Positions 55,750 through 64,000 of a DNA stretch of 64,000 nucleotides are shown here, piece after piece (position 1 is the stretch's first letter; each line of letters opens with the position of its first letter). Below the pieces are notes generated by a model that ran no database searches, was not told the DNA's origin, and saw only the letters and a list, made by a program, of their open reading frames with translations. Position numbers and translations under genes: made by a program. The stretch is from Monocercomonoides exilis (Eukaryota > Preaxostyla > Oxymonadida > Polymastigidae). The stretch covers positions 1,249,501-1,313,500 of the forward strand of contig LSRY02000009.1 in the NCBI GenBank assembly GCA_001643675.2, read 5' to 3'.

Positions 55750-56229
55750 AGTGCCTTAAGTGGGATTGCATCTTTTCAAGCCCAAAGGAATATTTGTGTG
55801 AAATCCATTCATCACACGAGCAATGCAGTTTCAAAATGCAATGATCTCCTTGATGTGACAAATAAGCATCCGGATCTGCATTTTCACACAAAAACTGTCA
55901 AATTATCCGCTCAAACAAATTGTAACTCATGCAACAAAAACAGGGATTCTTCCCCGCATGCAATGATTTTTGCTCTTGCAAAAGGAACTGGTTTGATGGT
56001 AATTCATTTTTTCGTTAGAAGGCAGCTCGTTACGGAAAAAACTTGCCCATCCAAACTTCTTAAAAGTTTTCCTTTTGCACACTGCTTCCGCACACTTGCT
56101 TCGCACAATACAATTTTATTCATTCAATTCTATCGCAATTCAATGCTGCGGTCTGGCTTGAATCATCAGCCTGCTGATTTAAATCATTCTGCACAATGCC
56201 CGATTCGTTCCAAGGTTCAGCGCAATTAA
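55750..56229 (+). CDS. Hypothetical protein, possibly partial
   Basis: The open frame starts upstream of any good ATG (SALSGIASFQAQRNICVKSI) and continues to TAA (56227) with mixed composition, including CNSCNKNRDSSPH and ALAKGTGLMVIHFFVRRQL. The C-x2-C and histidines could form part of a zinc site, but I recognise no family. The region to 56.7 kb contains further short frames of the same kind. Confidence 0.35.
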   Translation, partial: SALSGIASFQAQRNICVKSIHHTSNAVSKCNDLLDVTNKHPDLHFHTKTVKLSAQTNCNSCNKNRDSSPHAMIFALAKGTGLMVIHFFVRRQLVTEKTCPSKLLKSFPFAHCFRTLASHNTILFIQFYRNSMLRSGLNHQPADLNHSAQCPIRSKVQRN

Positions 56230-56999
56230 CCTTCACGAAAATATATTGGCGCAAATTTTACATTTCCAGATGAACAGAGTACAGCATATTATGCGCGAAA
56301 AATGCTCAAAACTCGCATGAAAAATTCAATCAAGTGTTTCGGATTTGATTATGGTTATAAATGCATCATTATCGAGCTAAGCATGGGAGCTATTCGTCGC
56401 AAGATTTGTTTATAATTATCAGCAACAAATGAAAAGCAAATATTGTTTTCGGAATCAATCGAACATTTGTTATGAAAAAAATGGATTATGATCATCAAAA
56501 TGCTTTTGTATTGTATTTCCAGTGGCTGTTCAGAATGGGGTCTATTTCGTTGGTTATGTCGAAGCAACTCGTTTTAAAGCAAAATGAAACATTAACATAT
56601 GTGTTTGCGAGTTATTTTGTATGTTTTGTTGCGCATGAATGGAAACAATTTTTCTGCAGAATGAATGGTGCGTCAGCGCAAAGCACTGCACCTGTACAGC
56701 AATAGACGAAGGACAATGATACTCTACAAGTGTTGCTAAGGTTCGCATTGCAATGGGTCCAGAAGAAAAATTTAAAGATGGAAAGTCTTTATGAATGGTA
56801 ATTGTTCAGGATATTGGAGAATACAAAATAAAAGAGAGGGACGAAAAATATCCATTTGAACATACGAAAATGACACATTTTATGTTGAAGTTATGTCTGT
56901 GTAATAAACCGATGGATATGCTTCGTTTTGGTCATCATATATTTTCAAGCTGGATTGAGCAAAGAAAAAGAGAAAAAGAAAAAGAAAAAAAGAGAAATG

Positions 57000-57590
57000 T
57001 GGAAAAGAAGAAATTACAGAGTTGTCTGAGCTAAATGAAAAGCTCGAATACTCAAGCCAATCTTACACGGATATTGAAAAAAGGATAAAGGCAAATGGAT
57101 AACTGCAAAGAAAAATAAAGGAGGCAACTATAACAAAAGGAGGACGAATAAGAAAAAATGAAGGAAGGGAACTACCATTTGCGAATGACAAAACAAGTGA
57201 TTGAAAAGGCGACGAATTTGATTACAGCCAATGAGCAAGGCAAGAGAATGTTTTATGTTTGCCTGTACCAAACAAAGACAGCAAACAGCAATATCTGCTG
57301 AATCGGCTGCTTATTTCATTCATTTGTTCTTCGACTTGTTTGCCTCAGCTGCAAATCCAATAAAGCAACAGGGCTTACAAACGCAGTTGTCTGGCAAAAA
57401 CAAAAGGACTTATTTTACGGAGCGAAACAACGGAACACGAAGCAAGTTTGAAGGGGTAAAAAATCCGCCCTCAAGACAGCCACGAGTTACAAAGCATGGC
57501 AGAGTATTCCAACAGAGAAATGATTCATTGCAGCAAATAGACATGAAAATGAAAAAGGGGAGAATTGCCAAAAGAGACGAATGACAGGGT
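57000..57590 (+). pseudogene. Coiled-coil gene fragments
   Basis: Frame EEITELSELNEKLEYSSQSY, TDIEKRIKANG-[TAA]-LQRK, KIKEATITKGGRIRKNEGR reads as a coiled coil with TAA as Gln and ends at TGA near 57205. A second frame (57231-57584, ending in TGA) is Gln/Lys-rich. They probably belong to one decayed gene. Confidence 0.35.
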
Positions 57591-57962
57591 ATCACAAGAG
57601 AAAGCAAAGAAGAAAATGGAAATGTTGGCTAACTTTGTGATGCAAATGAGAAAGAAAAATGGAAAAGATGAAGAAAACTATCAAAAAGTGGAAGACTTGA
57701 GATTGATTCTAAATGAGTAGGAAACAGCGAAGCAAAACACGATAAAGCGAAACGAACGCGAGCGAGGCAGCGACAAAAAAAGAGAAATGAGCAGAAGAGA
57801 TATCTCAAGCAAACGAAAAACAGCGCCAAAGTGATCAAAAACAAACAAGAAAAGAAAAGAAAAGAAAAAAATGCCAGTTTGGATTTGATTGAAAAGAAAA
57901 ATGCGGCAGTATCAAACAGGTGGTTCATTGCTGCTATCGTCCTTTTCTTGTTCTTCTTCAGA

Positions 57963-58540
57963 TCAACTGGATGTGCTCCAAAGTGTGCCAGATATTTACT
58001 GCTTGTTGCCGCATGCTGTTCTTTTCATCTTCATAGGCTTTTTTGTTTTGTCTCGTTGCGTTCCACTTTTCTTTTCCAGAAAACGCTCAATCTTGTGTTG
58101 CTCTCTCCCCTTCTCTCTTCTGAAGAATTGATATTTATCAACGCTTTTTGCGTCAAACTGCATTGGCATCGAAAGGCATTTGCTCAACTTAAGCTCGTGT
58201 GGCAGTCGCATGCTAATAATAAGTGATGGCGAGGGTTATTTCATTTGTCCTATTCCTTCGTTTTTTGCTTTCTTTTCTTCCCCATTATTGTCAAACTTCT
58301 GCAACATTGCCTCAAGGATTCCACCTTTCAAATCACATTTCTGTTCTTTGTGATGCATTTCATCTTCGTCTTCTTCACTCACTTCAATGGATATCAATAA
58401 TATTGTTGCTTTCTTCCAATCAAAATCCATCAGATTCAATGACGGGCCTTATCTCCTGTGACTATTCAGGAGCACAACACTAATTTTCAATTTGTCATGA
58501 GCAGCAGCTGAGTCTGTGCAAGGATGGAAGAGATATTATT
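57963..58540 (-). CDS. Unknown protein with three in-frame TAR codons
   Basis: The minus frame reads YLFHPCTDSAAAHDKLKISV, VLLNSHRR-[TAA]-GPSLNL, MDFDWKKATILLISIEVSEE, GGILEAMLQKFDNNGEE, NEGIGQMK-[TAA]-PSPSLII, SMRLPHELKLSKCLSMPMQF and RREKGREQHKIERFLEKKSG, then a basic tail, a further TAA and TGA at 57963. It is well composed over about 190 codons with no frame change. The beginning is uncertain; the methionine of MDFDWKK (58430) is a conservative start. The plus strand over the same bases is T-rich and looks like shadow. No family recognised. Confidence 0.5.
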
Positions 58541-59067
58541 TTGAGAAAAGAAAAGTCGATTAGCAGGGATGCAACAAAAAAGAGAGAGAGAGAGATCGAT
58601 TCTTTCTTTTTCATTTGGAGGTTGAAGGGTACGCAGAAGAAAAAGAAGAAGGAGGAGGAGAAGCTGTTTAGAATGAGTGATTCGACAGTGCCTTTCGAGA
58701 GATTTTGCAACGTCATGTGCATTCAACGAGTCGCGAAAAATAAAAAGAGAAGATGAACTGAATTTGAAGGAGAAGTGCATTCAAATGAGGATTTAAGAAA
58801 AGGGGGCATGAATAGCATGCAGACAAATTGGAATGGAAAAAATGAAGAAATTATAATTTATGTGAAACTACAAGATATCGTCGAAGAAATACTCTTTTGA
58901 AGAAAGGAAAAAGATAATACCTTCGCACTGAGGGCTGACTCGAAATTGAAGAAACAAAATTAGAGAAACTTATGAGGATATATTTTTTCTGCGTTGATGT
59001 TATTCTTTTTCAAAGCAAATAGTAGCATATATGCCAGTTGAAAATGGGATGAAAGCTCATGAATTTG

Positions 59068-60390
59068 TCAATGATTCGGAAAATATTCGAAAATTAAAAG
59101 AAACGATGACAGAAAATCAACTGTTTTATATGATGAAACAAGAAGGAACAATAAAGAAATTTGAAAAAGTCCATTATTTCCAGTGATTTTAGTGTCAACC
59201 GCGCTGAAGGTGAGTGTTTGAATGGGAACAAATGTTGAGGAAAGGAGGGTGAGAGAGGCGTCTTGGAGGAGGGAAATGAAGCCAGTGAGGGCATACTCGA
59301 TGGTGGCACATGGGGTCTGATCTACTCTACCACAGATTTCCACATCACTTCCACCATTTGCAACGATTTTGTTCTGAGCAATGAGGGGGAGCCAGCTATT
59401 ATATTCAGCATTGTCAGCTGTTCCTTGATTCCACACTCTTTTTGTTGGAGTTGTTGAACCACAATTCTCGAATGGAGATTGAGTGATTGCATTGCCACTG
59501 AAAAACACATCATTCCCCCTGCCATTAGTTGCGGAATTGCCATCGAAGAAGCAGAATGTGATGAATTTTACTCCGTTCATCCATGAATAAGTTGAAAGAA
59601 AATAAATGGCAGCACCTCCGTAATTTGTTGAGGCAGTCAATATGTCGTTTTCGAATTGGCAATCATTGATTAAAAACTGGTTTGGCTGGTAACTTGAAGG
59701 ATTATAAAACGTTAGAGAACCAGTAGAATCTTTTTCAGAATTTGCAAAACACTTACATTTGGAAAACAGGAATTGGCAAGTTAAATTCATGTAAAGGATG
59801 GCAAAAAACCAACCAGTTCCGTATGAGTCTGTAATCGAACAACTTTCGACTTTGTTTTCAGTGAACGAATAATCACAATAAGTTTGATTGCAATAGACAT
59901 AAGCAGCTCCACCATGAGCAGCTGAACAGCTGGTGAAGTTGGATTTTGCGATGTCAATTTTCAACAAAGCATTACAAAACAACGCTGCTCCTTCCCCGTA
60001 AGTTGAGCATTTGTTGAATGAACAGGAAGTGATTGTGAGATTTGCATTTGCACGGTTAACATAAAGAGCTCCTCCTTCACTTGATCCACCAGTTGTATTT
60101 TCCCATATGCACCATTCAAATTTATGGCTGTTAACATCAAAGGAATCCAGTCTTCCAAGTTTCACTTTTTGAGATTCAGTTCCAATATACTCAACAGCAG
60201 CATTTGATGAAGAACGTGTTTGGCGGAGGAAAGAGGCATTGAAGGCAGAGAGAGAAGTTGATGGGATGTTGAGGGAAGTGAAAATGGCACCATCGATAAG
60301 GTTGTGGGTGTGGAGGAAGATGGTTGAGTGGATGGAGAGGGATGAGTGAAGAGAGAAAGAGGGGATTGTTTTTTAGTTGGTTGAAGTGAA
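59068..60390 (-). CDS. Beta-helix surface-type protein, best copy
   Basis: A single minus frame follows an AATTTCAG acceptor-like site at 60390. It reads N-[TAA]-KTIPSFSLH, repeats such as GGSSEGGALYVNRANANLTI, STYGEGAALFCNALLKIDIA and SAAHGGAAYVYCNQTYCDY, STNYGGAAIYFLSTYSWM, then NGGSDVEICGRVDQTPCATI, EYALTGFISLLQDASLTLL and STFVPIQTLTF. The 20-25-residue G-G-A repeats with paired cysteines suggest a right-handed beta-helix on an exported protein. After KITGNNG the frame turns hydrophobic and low-complexity until TGA (59068), at the same point where copies at 17.2 and 36.9 kb lose similarity. It is therefore probably a 3'-truncated gene, or the exon ends there. A 5' exon with a signal peptide was not found. 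Confidence 0.65.
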
Positions 60391-61040
60391 CCTGAAATTT
60401 GTTTTTACAAAAGCGAAAGAAGATTTTAACTGGAATCTAATTTTAATTTGCGTGAAATGTCTTTTGATTTTTCTTTCTTTGTTCATTTTTGTGACGGTTG
60501 TTGAAACGATAAGTTAGAAAAAGAGTTCTTTTTTAACAATTACAATCTGTAAATTACTATTATTCAAATATATTAAAAAAGAGTGTAGAAATAATTTTTC
60601 TTTTCTTTTTGTTTCTGAATGTTTTATATTTTGAAATAACTTTATTGCACTTTGTTAAAAAAAGATATCTTTATTAAAAAATGTCCAGTCGGAGGATAAT
60701 ACCAAATAAAATATGAAGTACCATTATTTATGTATTTTTCTCACTTTTTTGCATCCAAAGATTTTTTTGACAAGCCCTTTTGTGTACTGACCGTTGTTTG
60801 CTGAAAATGTTAGTCTTTTATTTGTTTTCAATTCCTATACTGAAAACATTTGTTTTCTTGTTGTTGATGTCTCATATGATGTTCTTTTTCTTTTTTCCCC
60901 TTTTGGTGGATATAATGCAAAACAATGTTTTTATCAAAAATTCTTTTAACGAATTTTGAAGATAATGCGCAATGCCAAAACTGCGTAGAAAATATGATCA
61001 GCGTTTGAAAGAAGGAAGCCACGAGCGGGAAAGAGATTCA
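60391..61040. other. AT-rich gap
   Basis: No supported gene. A few short A/T and TTTC runs. The left part may be the intron or promoter of the beta-helix gene. Confidence 0.35.
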
Positions 61041-61049
61041 GGGATTTTT

Positions 61050-61319
61050 TAGTGCATAAATTCGGGACAGCCTTTCAAAGAGATTTTTCCACAAAGCTTA
61101 AAGCTTCATTATCTGCGAGTGAAGCAAAACTTGAAGGTGGAGCCGAAGCTTGAGTTGACGAAGAAAGAAATTTCAGATGATATTTCCTGGCTTGTGACAA
61201 ATGGCGGGGGCTTTTGCAGCAGAGAAGAAGGACTCCGAACATGGAAGATTAATGGGATATTTCCCACAGTTTTAGGGGGGTCGTCGTCTGCCGGAGGAGG
61301 CAAAATCGAAAGCTTGTGA
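61050..61319 (+). pseudogene. Unknown gene fragment
   Basis: Two overlapping good frames: GTAFQRDFSTKLKASLSASE, EAKLEGGAEA ending at TGA, and VEPKLELTKKEISDDISWLV, TNGGGFCSREEGLRTWKING with VLGGSSSAGGGK ending at TGA (61317). They appear to be consecutive parts of one protein separated by a frameshift near 61135. Glycine-rich turns and a single cysteine are visible; no family is assigned. Confidence 0.35.
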
Positions 61320-61896
61320 AAATGATTATGAACTGTTTGATTCGAACCAATTACAGATTATCTTGTCTTTCTTTTGCAGATCATGCAAGTTATTGGAATC
61401 TGCGAATCTGTTTTGATGACATTCACGAATCATTTTTTGGAGAGCTATTCGGATTACAACATTCGTTTTCTGATCCATCAATTGGAGTTATTGCATGTGT
61501 GATGAGATTATTATTTTTAAAAAAAAAGTTTTTAAGGACTTCTATTTTAACTATTATTTTGTGTTTGTGTGTGCGCTTGCTGTTTGAACTTGTGTCCAGA
61601 TGAATTTGAAAGCAAGTGCTTTTTTATTTTGTTCTGAATTGGAAGGATGTTTCAAACAATTTCTTGGGACATACGACAAATACCTCATGGATAGAGAAAA
61701 ATTGAAGTGGTTTGTGCTTTTGTCATTTTGTTTTAACTGATATTTTTGTCAACTTGTTTGTTATTTCTGTTGCTATTTTCTGTATTTTTGCGGTGCTTGA
61801 CAAACAACATGCTTTTTACTTCATCAACACAGGCTTCAGTCATTTGTTGGGCGTGTACAATCTGGCTTCTTTGGCCTTGCAGGTGCTCGGCATGCT

Positions 61897-63384
61897 GTGA
61901 TAGCCTCTTTGCAACCGATCGGATCAGAGGAGCCTGCGATCCCCATTGCAGAGCGAGAGAGGCGGCTTATTGAGTCGTTGGGGAAGCAGCAGGAAACACA
62001 CACAGTCAACGATCCACGCTTTCCAGCACAAATTCCTGCTGAGTTACCACTCCCTTATCCAGCACGCTCTCCTCCCTTACCATTTGCACAGCCTCGCTCT
62101 GATTGCATGGGCAGCTCATTGGCTGGGCAAAACAAGACAGACACTTCTCTTTCAGCGGACAAAGATGGGATATTTGGCTCTGTTCAGATTCCGCAGATTC
62201 CTCTGTCTTCAAACAAATCGTCGTGTTTCTATCCCTCTTCTTCTTCTTCTTTAACCCGTCCACATCTTTTCACATTATTCTCTTCTTCGCCACAATTTCC
62301 ATCAATGCTTTATCCAGCTTCGCTGGATGTTCATTTGAACTGCTTTCCTCTTCTGCAGCTGTACACCCCACTCTGCATCAGCATTTCGAACGACATCCGT
62401 GTACTGGCTGTTCAGAATGAGATGAATGGTCATCGCATGAGAAATGCAAGAGGAAGGGGGAAGTAGCTTCAAGGCGCATTGCGTTAATCAGCTCGCTTTA
62501 TGACACCGCCAAGATGCGAAGAGAGAGGAGTACGAGTTCAAATGGAAGAGGCAAAGAAGGCGGATTTCAGAAGCAAGTTAAGTGCAGAGACGAGAAAAGG
62601 GAGAAAGCAGAAAGAGCCAAAGGCGAAGACGAAGAAGAAGGAGAAAGACGAGTTTTACCCATAACAAGTTGACGCTTTCGACGCAAGGCTTCCACAGGCA
62701 GTAACAGGAAAGAGGAGGAGGGACAGGGGAAGAGAAGAAGGAGGTGATGAAAATGATGATGAACAGCATCAAACATTTTATTCTTTTGACAGCACACTCT
62801 CATCTGCTCAGCTGCACACTCGAAACATCACAGCCTCCTCAACATTTGCTCCTACTTTTTCTCCCTTGCCACACACACAATTGTCTGCTCCTTCTGTTCT
62901 TGTTGGAACTCCGCTAAAGCCACTCACTCCTTCATCTCCTGCCACAGACTCCTCTTCACTTACGCAGAAGTCCTTCAACATGACTAGCCCAAGCTCTGCC
63001 TCTTTATCAAACATGTCTTCTTCTTCCTCTCCTTCTTCTTCTTCGTCGTCTTCTCCTCCTCCTCCTTCTTCTTCTTTTCTTCTTCTTCTTTTTCTTCACA
63101 TTTTTAGTCTTCTTCATTAATATTTTTTCTCACTCCCTTCTGGGTCAGAGCATCGATCTTTCAATTCCTATATGCTATTCAATTTGGCGGAGCTGCCATG
63201 TGATCCAATTATTTATTACATTCATATTTCTTTCTCTCGATGTCCGTTCGCCAAGTGCGCCTTCATTTCATTTTTCATTCATTATTCTGATGAGAAAAAA
63301 AACCATTTGGACGAATTCATTCATTTCATTCAAATCAACTTCTTCTTCAACACCTTCTTCGATGAACATCAAAAATTTTGTTGA
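61897..63384 (+). CDS. Unknown Ser/Pro-rich protein, four TAR codons, TGA stop
   Basis: One plus frame stays open for 496 codons to TGA (63382) if TAG 62464, TAA 62494, TAA 62653 and TAA 63118 are Gln. It stays open about 100 bases upstream of 61897 as well. The N-terminal third is PIGSEEPAIPIAERERRLIE followed by proline-rich sequence. The middle is basic and charged (EEAKKADFRSKLSAETRKGR, KEKDEFYP-[TAA]-QVDAF). Then come a Ser/Thr/Pro region and a C-terminal, partly hydrophobic segment with SRCPFAKCAFISFFIHY. No domain recognised. No TGA or frameshift interrupts it, so it is one of the cleanest pieces of evidence for the altered code. An upstream exon is likely (TTGCAG at 61876). Confidence 0.5.
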
Positions 63385-63399
63385 TTATCATATTTAATT

Positions 63400-64000
63400 C
63401 AACTCCTGTTAAATCCAGGGCCAAGCGTCATCTTTCATTTTCTTTTCGGAAGCACAAAAGGATTATTCATTCTATTACAAAATGTAGCCAAATTTAAATA
63501 GCAATAGAGGTGATTTCGAGTCGAAAAAAGCTGATCAGTCGGAGCGAAATCAAAAAAGGAGGACGACTTTGCCTTTTTTGTTTGGTAGATGAAAGAGGTT
63601 CAGATGAAAAGAGAATATTATCAAAGCAATTCTTGAACGAAATAAATGATTGAAATGATGTTCTTCAGATCACGCAAAGCCAAATGCCTTCAACGAGCAA
63701 TCAAAGATGAAACGATGCGGGAAAGCAATTTATAGAAAATTCATTTTTGTAGAAAAATTCTATGAAAGAAGAGAATAAATGCCTGACAAGCAATGTTGAT
63801 TTCATCAAATGCACATGTGAGATGTTTTCTTCTTTTTTATATGCCATCTCCCCAACTTTCTTCGACTTTGCCTTCATTTGCACCAATCCACCGACAAGTC
63901 AGCTGATGAAATGATTTCTGCCTTATGATCTGCACCTTCTTCAGAAGACCCGTCGCATTACGTGTGCCCTTGCAGGGCATCTTTTATAGCCATCAAAGCA
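63400..64000. other. No supported gene
   Basis: Mixed AT-rich sequence with short frames on both strands. The last 100 bases look more GC-balanced (CCGTCGCATTACGTGTGCCC) and may begin another unit outside the window. Confidence 0.3.

Noticed and set aside
61050-61319. MACPF (membrane-attack-type) domain
   Set aside because: A weak likeness to a GT-containing block only; none of the defining residues could be confirmed.

Overview
This looks like a repeat-rich, AT-rich nuclear fragment from a protist with a non-standard genetic code. Introns are short (about 58-150 nt) and GT-AG. Many reading frames that look broken under the standard code become continuous if TAA and TAG encode glutamine and TGA is the main or only stop. 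Support includes a TAG aligned to a CAA glutamine in a second gene copy, a TAG in the C-x-Q-C knuckle of a C2H2 zinc finger, and a 496-codon frame (61897-63384) with four TAR codons that ends at TGA. This code, with GT-AG introns, amplified beta-helix surface-protein genes and DIRS elements, points to an oxymonad such as Streblomastix. That assignment is inference; hexamitids, some ciliates and some green algae share the code.

Layout: 0.5-5.9 kb is a GC-richer DIRS-type tyrosine-recombinase retroelement on the minus strand, with inverted ends, a mutated reverse-transcriptase active site and an internal TGA. 5.9-7.6 kb holds decayed gene pieces. 8.6-10.86 kb is a pogo/Tigger-like DNA transposon with TA target duplications. 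10.87-16.43 kb is a 5.6-kb element with long terminal inverted repeats. Its protein joins a USP-type (peptidase C19) domain to an HTH/zinc region and a DDE-like transposase region. A second copy with no internal TGA (B) lies at 49.8-54.3 kb. A third, transposase-less copy (C, 22.76-30.80 kb) is split in its USP His box by a hAT-like element (26.42-29.90 kb) with a perfect 8-bp target duplication. Two more hAT-like elements are nested at 37.6-46.5 kb. Each of the three carries different gene debris (beta-helix protein, unknown genes, an oxymonad-type repeat protein), so they look like gene-capturing non-autonomous elements.

The rest is host-like gene debris with shifted frames (19.6-22.5, 31.1-37.1, 55-58.5 and 61-63.4 kb), beta-helix surface-protein copies (17.1-18.3, 36.9-37.1 and 59.1-60.4 kb), MITEs including a 192-bp-arm perfect snapback, microsatellites, and AT-rich gaps where I see nothing.

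The most novel items are the USP-transposase element family, a pseudoknot-like RNA with covariation downstream of two of its copies, and the direct evidence for TAR=Gln. No rRNA, tRNA or CRISPR was recognised.
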